Assembly: GCA_022578605.1 (NCBI GenBank)
Contig: MU394075.1
Location: forward strand, 62,001-126,000
Length of the DNA: 64,000 bases
Direction: 5' to 3'
Source of the DNA: Camillea tinctor
Lineage: Eukaryota; Ascomycota; Sordariomycetes; Xylariales; Xylariaceae
Shown: positions 23,576-35,700 of the stretch, piece after piece
Numbering within the stretch: the stretch's first letter is position 1
Layout: each line of letters begins with the position of its first letter
Notes under the pieces: model-generated
The model's input: the letters and a program-made list of their open reading frames with translations, nothing else
Told to the model about the DNA's origin: nothing
Database searches by the model: none
Program-made: the position numbers and the translations under genes

Positions 23576-25210
23576 AGAGTCAAGACAGAGCGAAGAACCG
23601 AGTTGATGCCGAGCATCCGGACTCGACCAATGGATGATGCAGGTTGGGCTGGTGGGCTGGGCTGATGGAGCTGACGGACAGCTGCTGCGGGCCGTCGTGG
23701 ATGATCTAGAAGAGAAGGGGAACTGACGATGGAAAGGGTCTTAAACTTGGCGTTTGGAGGTTCCTCGTATCTTATTACCTATTTGGAGCCAGTGTTGTTC
23801 ATGTTGGGCTTAGAATTTATTATATATAGGTAATCTCAGCCTAGGAAAGCCCCTGGGGGAAAAGCCTTAAATCTTTTCAGCTCTCTCAGCCATTTTATTC
23901 TTTTATTCTTTCCTTTCTTCTACTTCCCCATCTTTATCTTTTTCTTGTTTTCTTTCTTTGCCTTCATCACTATCACCTCCACCATTGTGATAATTCCAAC
24001 CTTATAACATCAATCTATACCAAAGTTAAGCTATGCATATCAATACAACATTATCCATATTCAACTAAATTGGAAATTTAGTTTTCTAACTCTTGATTTA
24101 TCTTTCTCTCCATTTACTCCATTATCGCTTTAGTGCAGCATATTTTCTATCGAAGACTATGAGTAAGGCAAGGTCCATTGCTCACTTATTTTGGTTTCTT
24201 CTCCATCTTTCCATCTAGGTATGGGGTGCATGCAGATCGGCCGATCGGTGATTGAATATGCGACCCAGAAAACAAGCCCAAAAAAGAGAAGAAAAGAAAA
24301 AAAAACATTCCCTTCTTATTTTCTTCTCGATATTTTTCTTTCTTTCTTATTCACCTTCTTTGGGTTTAACATGATGTTATATGCTACACAATGATGTAGA
24401 CATACTAGGGAGTAACAGCAGGTGGGGTTTCAATTCTCCTTAATGTTTTTGTTTTAATTGTGTTTCTACTACCTACAAACTATACCGGGTTACACTACAC
24501 CACACTACAACTACGCTACATACCCAAAGCCGCGTGGACAGTCAGGCCAGATCAATGCAACTCCCGAGTTCTGCAAGGGGTACCCAGTACCTACTATATT
24601 TAGGTATGTATATACCTATTACCTGCTTATCGACACTTACATTACTAAACAAGATATACACTAAAATACCTTACCTAGGTACATACCTGATCTTTCCGAA
24701 GACACAACAACAACAATAAGATCATCACCGAAACCTCTTCACCTCTTTTTTTCCTCTTCTCCATATCCACGTGTATATATTTTTTTTAACGTAGGTATTG
24801 ACCAGATTGTCTAACCTTATATCTTTATCTCCAATACTAAAATTAGATTTTTGATTAACCTTACACTACACTAGTTACGTATACATGGATACATCATCGT
24901 CGTCACTCCACCAATTGGTCTAGACTCTAACTCTCTCTCTCTCTCTCTTTTTTTTTCTTCCCATCCCACCTTTTCGTTACCTTTTACTTCCGTTCTGCAT
25001 ATACCCAATTCCCTCTTCCAATGGTCCTTTCTATTCGACATCGACATTCGCTACGCCTCGAAGTCTTGCCCTTTCGCTTCTAGAAACCCAAACCCCGTCG
25101 GCGGTCCTGCGAGAATCCACCTTGTTTCCACCCACCTGAGCCGAGATCAGAACACATTGCTTCAGTGATGCGACTCGGACGACGATAACCATCCGCCACA
25201 TTAATCCTAT
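23576..25210. other. Intergenic DNA and leader of the small membrane-protein gene
   Basis: No gene was seen. It is mostly AT-rich and pyrimidine-rich, with TACCTAGGTA at 24672 and a CT-repeat plus T-run at 24930-24957. From about 24880 the C/T-rich sequence looks like the promoter and leader of the gene at 25211. Confidence 0.6.
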
Positions 25211-25603
25211 ATGCACCCCTTCTCCGTCCTGACCCTAGCTATTTTCGTAGCGGGCTATATCACTGCTCGATGGGCTCTTGTTACGCGGCTCTACGAACTT
25301 GCCATCTTCGCTTGGGATAAGGGTGTAATTGTAAGGGATCACCTTTGCCTTTCAACTGAACTATTCTAACCGCTCTTAACTTTGCTTCTCTCCCTCCTCT
25401 AGGTCCGCGCCACGCAAGGCTTCGGCTTTCTAAGTCTGGCTTTCCTGCTTGTATTCATACCCGTGCAACAAATCGCCCGGACAGAGGCTATTCTGGTACC
25501 GTTCACTCACTCTCTTTCTCTCTGCTTCATATATGCTGCGTTCGAGATCCGCCCCCCCAAAGCTGACCGACGAATATCCAGCATCCGCGATCACCGCGCT
25601 TAG
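25211..25603 (+). CDS. Small two-TM membrane protein directly upstream of gpi1
   Basis: Exon 1 is 25211-25330 and exon 2 starts at 25403; the intron has a GTAAGG donor, TTCTAACCGC branch and CTCTAG acceptor, phase 0. Read to the first stop this gives 106 residues. Two hydrophobic segments are clear: about residues 5-22 (LTLAIFVAGYIT) and 48-62 (FLSLAFLLVFIPV), with an aromatic, amphipathic stretch between. The sequence strongly resembles an uncharacterised small protein kept across Pezizomycotina (from memory, not searched). The end is uncertain: splicing 25496-25603 (GTACCG..CTTAG) would add 27 other residues and end at 25687, inside the gpi1 N-terminus. Only 70 bases separate the unspliced stop from the gpi1 ATG, so both may share one transcript. 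Confidence 0.6.
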
Positions 25604-25673
25604 GAATATCTGCTCGCGAGCAGCTCAGGCGCAGAGGCTCCTTCTAGCTGGAGTCCTCTGACGCCGCCTGGAC

Positions 25674-28045
25674 ATGCCAGAGCATGATGGCTTGATGAGG
25701 GTATTCTGGCCGGTCGACATTGCGACGTCTGATCTGCCCGGTGTCATTGTGGGCTGGAGGAATTCTAGTTTGGATGTTGTAGTTATCGCTGTACTAGACC
25801 ATGTAGACGTGAGCGAGTTTCTCCTTTTCTTCCCTCCCCTGTCCATCTTCTTTTTTCACCCTTTATTCGCGCGAGTCGGTACTGACGCGAGCTTAGCCTA
25901 AAAGCGTCGAGAATGCCCTGAAGACGGGTATACTTCTGCGAAATGCCCCCCATTCCGTCCCTCGCATCTTCGAACTCTGTGGCCAGCCATCTATGCATGT
26001 TCTTGGTGTCACGAATCCCTCTCCCGACAGCAATCCTGACCCTTCGTGGGTACGAGCCGCTACGAGTCCGGCGCAACGAGTCCCCTGTGTGACCTGTCCC
26101 AAAGCCTCGAGTATTCAGACCATCGTGTTCGAACGGCCCATCCCCCTTCGCATGCAATATATCTCGCTAAATCCCATTGCCCTGTCCCTCGCCGATAAGG
26201 AGGATTCGTCGCTGTATAGCGTTTCCGATGCGTCTGAAGCGGAGGATGAGAAACAGGAGCGCAGGAACAAGCAGAAAAAACACGTATTAGTTGAGAAGCT
26301 TAGGAGCCATTCGGTTGTCGGTCATGCGCCCTCTCAGAAGGACCAGGCTCTCGCCAAAATCGTAAATCAGATTAACTGGACCTGGGAACTCGAACATCTG
26401 TTGCAGAAAAATGTGCCGCTCATTGGTCCTCGACCCAAACGTACGCTTAGTGTATCTGAACGGGTGGTCGAGCATGCCACGACTATGCGGGACTATGTGA
26501 TTCTGTGCATCTGGGACATGATAATTCTCTACGTCTTTCCCATTATACGCCGGGTTTTCATCCTTGCGCTCCTCGGGCATAGGCTCGCTGCCGAAGTTTT
26601 GCTTCGGGTACTGGAATGGAGAGCCCGGCCGAGTTCCCCTGCGCTGAAGGATATCTCGGCTACGGCCCAACAGGTGGAAATCCGTCTCCAACAATTTTGC
26701 TATTGGCCCATGCAGTACGTGAAATTGCGGTTACGGAAAAACGACTGGGAGAGTGTCACGACGAGCCATCCCGACTATATTCGCTTCTACAATAGCCTGT
26801 GGCTCGTAGCTAATGATGTGATTATTGGCATCGCCCTCGGTTCCTACATCATCGAGAATGCCGGATGGGTTGCGGACACGATTAGCATGCTCCTAAGCAC
26901 GTATACGATCCAGGCACTGCAGAATAGCATCTCGTGGCTTATGGGCTGGCCAGCCGGTCTGAAACTCAACAGCGAGTTGGCCCTCTTCCTTGGTGACCTC
27001 TTTCTCTGGGTTATAGATTATTGGTCGAGCTGTATCCAGACCCTCCAGCCTCTGTTACCCCATATTATTTGGTTTATCGGCTTCTCTAGCTTTGCCGGTG
27101 CTAGCATGCCGATTGCCCTTTTTTCGGATCTGCTCTCGATGCTCACTATCCATATATATTCGTTCTACCTCGCCTCTGCCCGCATCTTCCACTGGCAGCT
27201 TACTATCCTGCTTTCCCTTTTCCAGCTATTTAGGGGCAAGAAGTATAATGTCCTGCGGAACCGGGTGGATTCTTGTGACTACGACTTGGATCAACTCCTT
27301 GTCGGCACTATTTTATTTACCCTACTTTCTTTTTTGCTCCCGACGGTGGTCGTATTTTACCTCAATTTCGCTATTGCGCGCATGGTAATTATATCGTTGA
27401 AAGCTATTTTTGACACTCTGCTCTCTTGTCTAAACCATTTCCCGCTATTCGCTTTGATGTTGAGGGCCAAGGACCCGCGGCGTCTTCCTGGTAAGGTGCT
27501 GTCCTCCCGGTGACCCCTTCTCTCAATACTAACTTATGATTAGGCGGCATACGTTTTGAACTTCGTGATACCCAAAACCCTAGACCTCGTAATGATTCAA
27601 AGTCACCTGTGTCGACGATTTCCTCGCCACCGCCGACTTCGGTCATATTCCTCAAGGTTGGTGGTCCCATGAAGGACTGGGCTCCTAGGCAATCATGCTA
27701 ACATGGCAACAGCCTACTCCTCTGCCTTTTGCTGCCATGTTCCACCAATATTTCCAGATGGGTCACCGGATCCGCAAGCACTACTTATCGCCACGGGTGC
27801 TTTTCTGTCTCGTTACCGGGCGTTTTGTCCCGCCTATTCACCGCAAGAATCTGTACTCTCTTCAATACAGCATGCTTCCCGCGCGGCGGGCTGGTATTAT
27901 GGAGACGTGGGAAGCGCTCAACTCACTGCCCGCTAAGAAACGTCCGATAAAGCTACATCCGTACGGGGTTACTACGAACACGACGATGATGACCTTGAAC
28001 GGTAGCAGGAGACATATGAATGGACGAGCTACAAGGGGGCTTTAA
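25674..28045 (+). CDS. gpi1: Gpi1/PIG-Q subunit of the GPI-GlcNAc transferase
   Basis: Four exons (25674-25808, 25897-27490, 27544-27656, 27713-28045) give 724 residues. Gpi1 is a multi-spanning ER membrane subunit of the complex that adds GlcNAc to phosphatidylinositol, the first step of GPI-anchor synthesis. Family signatures include MRVFWP and VGWRNSSLDV at the start, ARIFELCG-like PRIFELCG, the long hydrophobic middle (about residues 250-520), NVLRNRVDSCDYDLDQLLVGTILFT, and the C-terminal block MFHQYFQMGHRIRKHYLSPRVLFCLVTGRFVPP. Translation may begin at 25674 or at the second Met (25695, MRVFWP), which matches the family start better. The introns are 88, 53 and 56 nt. The upstream small membrane-protein gene lies within 100 bases on the same strand. 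Confidence 0.95.
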
Positions 28046-29087
28046 AAATAAACTAAAGAAAATATAAAATGGGAAGCGTACAGGGGTAGGACGGTAGGAT
28101 ATGATAGACTTATGAGACATGTATGCTAAGAAGAGGGAAGACCTAGGGGCGTTTTTTAAAGAGGTGTGGGTAGGCAAGGAAAGGAAGGAAGGAAAAGGAT
28201 GAAGAAGAGAGCCTTAAACTACCTAGGGTATAGAAAAGGGGGCGAAGAAAAGGGGCTGGAAGGAACAAATTAGAAACTAGTTTATACAGAATACCTCTTT
28301 TTGAGCATGGATCGCATAAAGCGTTAATGGAATTGAAGCGATAGGAATGCTTTTTTTTTTTTTTTTTTGAGATTTTGAAGTTTTATTATTGATTGCATTT
28401 GGAGAGACATGAACGGAAGGCAGACAAACTACCCTTCCCCCCCTCCCCTTTCGCCCCCGCCTACTGTTCCTCGCCCTCACATCACGTTCGAATTGATTAG
28501 ATACCATGAAGCACCATCGCAAGGGCGAGGGGGAGGGATTGGCGGGAAGGTCGACAACCATTTCCTATTACAGGCTAGGCTAAACTGGGCTTGGGGGGTT
28601 CTGGGCAAAAGTACGGCCGGATAGGGGAATTTGGAGGATCTCGTCTGCCGTGGGAAACGTCCGACTTAGAGCATCCTATGTCCTAGAAAGGTAGGTTGCT
28701 TCGGGGGATTGGGAATTAACAATGCCATCACACTTTATCTATTTTATTTCGTTTTACTAACCCGTATATTTTAGTAAGTCAGAAGCGGGGGACAGACAGG
28801 ATGGAAACTTGGAACAAGTTCAACTGTGGGTTGTTTGCCTCGTCTGAGTATACCTATGAGAAAACATTATATTCATTATGATACTTACTTATCATATATA
28901 ATGATTTATAAAGATACCTGTTACGGTTGATCACTTACATGAATTCTTGTCTCTGGAAGTCTCCTAGCTAGAGTACCCTTGATTGACTAAGTCTCCCTTC
29001 AGAGTGGGATATCAAGTTGAGAAAAGAGAGGAAGAAAAAAAAGAAAATAATATCTAGGTGCAACTCACTTACTCACTTACAATCACA
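28046..29087. other. Intergenic DNA between gpi1 and the MOSC-reductase gene
   Basis: No gene is seen. A T18 run lies at 28351-28368, followed by C-runs near 28437. The last 100 bases before 29088 are purine-rich and then CTCACTTACTCACTTAC-like, probably the leader of the next gene. Confidence 0.6.
28351..28368. repeat. T18 homopolymer
   Basis: Eighteen T bases downstream of gpi1; simple repeat. Confidence 0.9.
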
Positions 29088-30764
29088 ATGGGATCCTGCG
29101 GCCTCGAGCCAGATTTCGACGAGGCACCCTGGCCACCCAAGGATACCGTGCTGAGCCTGCGAACCGGCAAGAAGAAGCCCCTAGCCGGCGTCAACATCAT
29201 CTCCGCCATCAACAAGCAGCCGCGGGTCGGGAAGGTTCAGCTCAGAGCCACCGGGTTCGAGGACGACGAGCGCGTGTTCCCGCCGCACAAGAGCCCCGAC
29301 AACGCCATCCACCACTACGCCTCGCAGCACTACGCCTCCTGGCGGCAAACCCTGCCCGACCGCGCGCCCAAGTTCCGCACCGGCGCCTTCGGCGAGAATA
29401 TCTCGACCCGCTACCTGTCGGAGAGTAACGTCTGCGTCGGCGACACGTTCCGCCTCGGCCCCGAGGCCGTAGTCCAGGTCTCCATGACCCGCCAGCCCTG
29501 CTACAAGCTCAACCACCGCTTCGACCACGCCCGCATGTCGACCCTCGTGCAGAACACCGGCAGGACCGGCTGGTACTACCGCGTCCTGCGCGAGGGCCCC
29601 GTGCAGGTCGGCGATGCGATGGAGATCATCGACCGCCCGAACCCGACGTGGCCGCTCGCCAGGCTGCAGCATTACCTCTACGCGGACCGGGACAACGCCG
29701 CGGCGCTGCGCGAGATCCGCGAGCTGCGGGGTCTGAGCGCCGAGTTCGTCGCGCTGTGCGCGAAGCGGCTCGAGCGCGGGGCCGTGGAGCCGATGGACGG
29801 CCGGCTGCGGGGCGCCGTGCAGGTCCCGTGGGAGGCGTACAAGTTGGTCGAGAAGACGCGTCTTACGCCGCGGGTGGCGCGGCTGGTTTTCGCTAAGATC
29901 AAGGAGGACGGGGAAGAGGAGGACGGGAAACGCACGCCCTTCCCCGCCCCCTTCCCCCACGTGCGCCTCAAGTTCGGGGACCCCGAGCTCGTCCGCGCGT
30001 ACTCGGTCGTCGGCGGGGACACCCAGCGCTTCGAGATCGGCGTCGCGCGGGCCGAGCGCTCGCGCGGCGGCTCGGCGTACCTGCACGACGGCCTGCGCGA
30101 AGGCGCGACAGTCCAAGTCGCGCCCGGCCACCACCACCACCCGCCCCCTGCTAACGCAGACACCCCGCCAAGGAAACACGTCTTCGTCGCCGCCGGCATC
30201 GGCATCACCGCCTTCCTCCCCCGCATTCGCGCCCTGGTGTCCGAGTCCGCGCACGTCGTAGTCCACTACGCGCTGCGCGCCCCCGACGAGGCCGCGTACC
30301 TCGACCGCCTCCCCCCGCACACCCGCGTCTACGCCCGCAGGCTGCGCGTCGAGCGCGCCGTGCCCCCGCTCGACCACCAGGCCATGGTGTACTGCAGCGG
30401 CCCGCCGGCGCTGCGCGCCGCGGTGCGCGCGGTCACGCGGGAGAGGGGGTATGCGCCCGGGAGGGTGCATTTCGAGGATTTCCTTGGCGCGGAGGACGAC
30501 GACGAGCCGTTCGAGGTCCAGGTCAGGTCCTCCGGGCAGGTGTTGCGGGTCCCGGCCCATAGGTCCCTGCTTGATGTGCTGCGGGAGGCGGGGCTGGATG
30601 TCGAGGCTTCGTGCAGGACGGGGAGCTGCGGGACGTGTTTGGTTGGGTGTGCGGAGGGGGCGAGGGTGAGGCATAGAGGCGTGGCGATTGATGAGGAGAC
30701 GCAGAGGAATGGCATGCTGGCTTGTGTTAGTAGGGCCGTGGGGAGGGTGGTGGTTGATCTTTAG
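29088..30764 (+). CDS. MOSC domain, flavin reductase and [2Fe-2S] ferredoxin fusion protein
   Basis: An intronless gene of 558 residues from the ATG at 29088 (MGSCGLEPDF); an in-frame GTG 30 bases earlier is not a likely start. Residues about 30-185 form a YiiM-like MOSC domain (FGENIS at 101; TRQPCYKLNHRF with Cys138). Next is a ferredoxin-reductase module: RAYSVVGG binds flavin, FVAAGIGIT binds NAD(P)H, and YCSGPPAL follows. The last 80 residues are a plant-type [2Fe-2S] ferredoxin with Cys509, Cys514, Cys517 and Cys546 in CRTGSCGTC plus a distal Cys. The order matches phthalate-dioxygenase-reductase-type proteins with a MOSC added. MOSC domains are linked to molybdenum-cofactor sulfur transfer or N-hydroxylated-base reduction; the real substrate is unknown. 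The gene is very GC-rich, and the long antisense frame over it is a composition effect. Confidence 0.9.
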   Translation: MGSCGLEPDFDEAPWPPKDTVLSLRTGKKKPLAGVNIISAINKQPRVGKVQLRATGFEDDERVFPPHKSPDNAIHHYASQHYASWRQTLPDRAPKFRTGAFGENISTRYLSESNVCVGDTFRLGPEAVVQVSMTRQPCYKLNHRFDHARMSTLVQNTGRTGWYYRVLREGPVQVGDAMEIIDRPNPTWPLARLQHYLYADRDNAAALREIRELRGLSAEFVALCAKRLERGAVEPMDGRLRGAVQVPWEAYKLVEKTRLTPRVARLVFAKIKEDGEEEDGKRTPFPAPFPHVRLKFGDPELVRAYSVVGGDTQRFEIGVARAERSRGGSAYLHDGLREGATVQVAPGHHHHPPPANADTPPRKHVFVAAGIGITAFLPRIRALVSESAHVVVHYALRAPDEAAYLDRLPPHTRVYARRLRVERAVPPLDHQAMVYCSGPPALRAAVRAVTRERGYAPGRVHFEDFLGAEDDDEPFEVQVRSSGQVLRVPAHRSLLDVLREAGLDVEASCRTGSCGTCLVGCAEGARVRHRGVAIDEETQRNGMLACVSRAVGRVVVDL

Positions 30765-30989
30765 GGGGCGCGGAGGTAGCGGGTAGAGATGAAGGGGGAG
30801 TTCTTGTGGATAGCTTTTACGCGGTGGTAATGTGGTTTTGCCTATGTTAAGCTTCTTGTTGTGTGCCTCGTGAAGGGTATCTACGTATGCGGTAGGGAGG
30901 ACGGAATATACTGCCTTCAGTTAGCACGTAAGTTAGGGGACTTACACGACATAAATTTCCCCCCTTCCCATAACGCCCCAGAAACTCAG

Positions 30990-32793
30990 CTACCTCCTCT
31001 CCCACGAGATTTCTTCCCAAATACTCTCCACCATATTCGCAAAGGTGCTTGCAGTTCTCACACGAAAAGACTCGAGCCGGGGCGCGATCCTCTCGATCGC
31101 TTGTGCCGCCTCCCTTGCAGCAGTCTCCATCTCTTCTCCCGCACGCGGCTTCACCAGACGCTCGACCTCGAGTTCCCGCAGCACCGGCATTTCTCCTTGG
31201 TAGAAAGGGTCCCGCAGATCGTATTCGGCGCCCCGAAACAATAGCTCGCACTCGACGAGATCCGATCCCCAGCGCGACGCCGCCTCCAAGAGGCTTATTG
31301 GTGTTGTTGGCCCCCTGACCGTAAGACGTAGGATTCGCAGGCTCGTTAGCGGCGGGGGCGAGTCCATGTCCTCCCACTCATCCTCCTCTTTATCGTCCTT
31401 ATCATCTTCCTCTTCATTAGCTCCACACTCGTCGTTTTTCCTGTCCTCGCTGATATCCAGGACCTCCAAGCGTGGCAGCTTTGCCACAAAACGCGCGATA
31501 TCCCCCCGCGAGACGCGAATCCCAAACCTGCAGCGTAGCTTTAGCGTGTGCAGATCCGGACAGTGTGCAGCGAGCAGGGTGAGATTCGGGGCGATCTTGT
31601 AGGCGGCATTGCGCGCACTGCTGCTGCTTTTGTTCCGCGAGATCACCACCTCCAGCTCCCCGAGCGCCGAGGGGAGATGTGGAAGCAAGCCTGTGAAGAG
31701 CATATCTGGCTCGATGACGGAGCAGCATAGGGTGCGGAGGTCCGGGAATATGGGCTGCTTCTCAGTGGTTGTACTGGATCTGGTTGGGGGTTCGGTAGTA
31801 TTATCGTCGTTGCTGCTGGATATTGACGTTATAGTGTCGTGCGTCAGAAGTCCGCCTACCTTCAGGGTCTCGAGACCTGGGCGCCGGGCGAGAGCGCGCA
31901 AGACGGCAGGGGTAAGGGCATAGTCTACTATAAAATAGGGAAAAGGGGGGGAAGGAAAGGGGGATTGGTTAGTACATGCGGTTGTTGTGGTATTCCGTTC
32001 CCCTTACCCCTTTTGATGGGACTTGCAATTTGTAATTATAGTACAGTTGAGATAAGGGGTATGGATCCTCATGGTGGCCTATAAGGGGTAGTTCAAACGG
32101 GGGACAGGGGGTTTGAAATAGAGAGAAAAAAGAAATTGGCGGGAATTACTCACGGCCATACATAAGCTCAATGTGCTTCAGAGGCAGGGAGCCGCTCACG
32201 AAGCGCAAGAGTCCCGCGGCAGAGATCAGGTTGCGTGCGTTGTCAAGAAGGAAGTGCTCGAGGCTGGGGCATGATTCCTGATCATGTTAGTTGGGCTCCG
32301 GACTCTCTATATATAGAATGTGTAGAGTTAATAGGCCTTGTATGTATATATGTAAGGCTATATATATACTAGGGAAGATATACATATACATATGTGAGAG
32401 AGAGAGTGCGTGTGTGTGTTTTAGAAATATACATAAAAGAAGGTAAATGTATATATGGGTATATATGGGTATATATACACTTACCCGCAGCTTATCTAGA
32501 AACTCATCTGACACCGGACCCCCGTAGAGGCAGAAACGCCGCAAACTCGGCTGAAGATACGGTTCGAGCGCGGCCTCGGTGTTGGCGTCTGAGGCGTCAA
32601 GCGAGATGCTCGAGAGGCGCGGGAGGGGAACCCCAAGGAAGATGCCGTGATGTGCAGCGTCCTTGTCCGTGAAGAAGGCGAGGTCCTCGATGGTGGACGC
32701 GCGGCGGCGGAATTCCTCGGGTTGGCACGCGGCGAGGTGGGCGAGCTCGGGAATGTGCGGACTGGTGGCTTCTTGCTTTTCGTTCTCCGACAT
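30990..32793 (-). CDS. Leucine-rich-repeat-like hypothetical protein
   Basis: Three exons (32793-32485, 32277-32154, 31927-30990) keep phase and give 456 residues. Repeated units of the type LPRLxSISLDA, CPxLEHFLLDN, RPGLETLKVGG, CPDLHTLKLRCRF and LPRLEVLDISED are the Leu-spaced strand-helix repeats of F-box/LRR-type proteins. No F-box is visible at the N-terminus (MSENEKQEATSP), so an adaptor role is only possible. An acidic insertion (EEEDDKDDKEEDEWEDMD) interrupts the repeats near residue 305. The first intron is 207 nt and full of TATA/GTGT microsatellite; the second is 226 nt. The gene converges on the MOSC-reductase gene, with 225 bases between the stops. Confidence 0.7.
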
Positions 32794-35700
32794 GGTTATG
32801 GGTTGTTGTGAAGTGGGTGGGATGAGAATACTGGAGGTTGTAAAAGGGGGCTAGGTTAGGGGTGGGGGGAGATTCAAGATGGGGATGAAGTAATTATTAT
32901 TTATAAAGACTATAAGTTGATGCCTAGGGAAATGTATTGGGGTTAAGGAATCACTAGGCAGCGTATACCCCTTAGGGGACAAAAGGGACTCGGTTCAGGT
33001 ATGAGGAATAAAGTTAGGTATCGTGAGTATTCATAGCTGTGATCTCGAGAAGCAAAAGCTAGATTGCCTGTGCCCTTTATAAGTACCCCATGATCCGTAG
33101 TATCGTGAAAGTGAGGCCATCTAAAATATAGTTCCCAAGGTTTTCGTCGCAACTAGAATATTGGACGAGGAAGATGATTCAACGATCGCTTCCTTTTGTC
33201 TCTACTCTAATCTGGATAATGATCATCACAAGAGAAAAAAGGGAAGGCATGGTAGGACTAGACAGACGATCTATACCTATGATGTTCATCTTATCGTGAC
33301 CATGAGTCACCCCGCTTGTTCAATAGGAACTCGCGTCTTCCTATGCACTGCCACGTCGAGTCAGCAAAGGTCTCCGTGCCGCAGCACTTAGCCGTGAACA
33401 CAGATACGCGTACGCTGCCTACTAATTTCTATAATTATATGATTTTGATTAAAAGAAAATGCTTCAATCTATTTTCGTTGGTGATTCAAGACATTAATTA
33501 CTCCTGATTTCGACCTCATAAATCTATCCAAATAAAGGTTACCGTGATCTTGAAAAGGGGGTAACAAGATGACCTTTTTTTATATATAATCAGACATATT
33601 TCTGCCTAAACATACACTATTTCTAGGCGGGTTTCATACCCGATTTTCTATAAGATCATGTGCCGTTACTATCTCCGGAAACTCCATAGTAATTGCAAAT
33701 CACTGCTGTTTACTGTGACCTGTAGACTGTTGATATGTTACAAGTTCGTCGTATGAGATATACGAAGCTGGCAGGAACCAACGACGGGTAAATGGATCTA
33801 TTACTAGCCATGGAATCTTAGGGAACATAATTATCACGCTTGTTAGGTTTATAGTTGTCGGCAAGGCAGTCCTGGTATAGTAGTCAGTCTAAGGAAATGC
33901 AATAAGAAGATGTAAATCCTTCATGCTCACCCTAACCTAGGCACTCACATCGTTTTCATAGACCCCCTTTATCTGCCTGTTCAGCCTAACTATCGGTTCG
34001 CAAATGATTCAAGTTGCATGATTAGTTTTATTTAATGCTCCGCAAAGAGTAACTTGTCAATTCCCTGGCGTAGAGGTATGGAAAGGTTGAGATCTCGGTG
34101 AGGATGAGACAGGGTTTTGTTCGTAGAGGGAATGTCTCGTGGTTAGTTCTGTGAATATTGACTTGATATATTAAAGCCTCTATTGATGTATGTTTGATGT
34201 ATACCAACCTAACCTATTTACGCCCCTTTGCTTTTTCTCCCGGTCTCTGCAACCTAGGAGATATTTGTTCTTCAACTTCTCTATTTAGTGACCCCTTGTC
34301 TCCTCTATTCCCTTGAAAGGTAGCTTCATATTCCTCATCGTACTTTCTGCCTTATTTTGGTAATATTCAAGCGGTGCGTTTATCATATAGGTAGGTATAT
34401 AGAAGATATATATTCATCACTGCTTCAAATTCATATATCTAACCTATTTCAAAAATGCTTTGCAATGATTATGTCGTAATACAAAGAATAATTCTTATTG
34501 GACTGAGCACCTTTGGATTCTAGACTACTCTCTAGGCATAATTATACAATGTGGTGTCCACACCGTTGGGGTATATCCTGGGGAGTGTGTGAGCCGTACC
34601 ACGGTAAGTTACATATAAATGAATAAAAGGAATAGGCATAACCTGCCGCTTAGAAGCACGAAGGTCTTGATAGGTAGAGATAGCTCGATGAATACGACAT
34701 ATCACCTCTGCAGATGTAGGTCTGGTAGCCATTTGACTTGACATATATGGAATCTGGACATCCTTGGATTCCCAACATGTCCTACATTATGATGGCATCA
34801 GTGTTTCTCAAGCTTCTCGGATTCTCTGATAATTTGACTCTCTGCTGTTGACCGGTCTCGATGAAGTCATACCGTATCCGGCGATACTCAACCACTTCCG
34901 TTCTTTGAGGAGGTGACCTGTGCACGCCCCTCACAAGCAAGAATATTGTTAGGTTAGCAGCGTACGGGCAATGCGTACACATACATGATTGGGCAGAGGA
35001 AATGTAACGAGTAATTTCTAGAAGCGAGCCTTGATGCCACACACACATATGGCTGCCCTAGACATTGGGCGAAGGGATATAGAGTGTCGCCCTGCACGTA
35101 CTACTTGCTGCGTACACAGGTTACAATACCTCATACCTAGGCTATGTAAACTAGTTGGAGCTTGGGAGGGTTTAGGTTAGCCTATCAGCCCAGGCGTTTT
35201 CTTTTTCGGCGCAACCACACACTCTTAGAAGATGATGTCTCTTACATCATTAGTAAATAAAAATTGCCAAGGAATGAAGTCACTAGGTTAGGTTAGGTAG
35301 GTTTAGATAGGAACTTACTCGGAGGGAGAGATTTTGGGGCAACGTGATGATCTCGAATCGGATTTGCCGATCGAGTATATATCTTCGCAAATAATTGCTG
35401 CATTCCTTGCCCCTGCAGGGCCACGAAATCTATGGCAGCAGGGCAAGGAATGATAGGTACCGAGCGGTGTTGTGTAAGCCAAATTCAAGTAGCACTACAG
35501 GTTTAGTCACGAGGTGCGAAGGTTATTTGGTGTAGTTATGTAGGCTAGCAGGCTAGTTCCGGGGATGGTTCCGAGGGGTAGGCTTTATTACTAGAGGTTA
35601 CACTGCAGGGCACGACATGGATGCTAAACATGGATACAATACATATAATACGTGGATTGGCTCCATCGGTCCCACTCTTTGTGTCCGTTATCATCAGTTT

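Noticed and set aside
29181..30674. A 497-codon frame antisense to the MOSC-reductase gene.
   Set aside because: It is an effect of extreme GC at third positions of the real gene; its translation is Arg/Ala/Val/Gly-rich with no domain.
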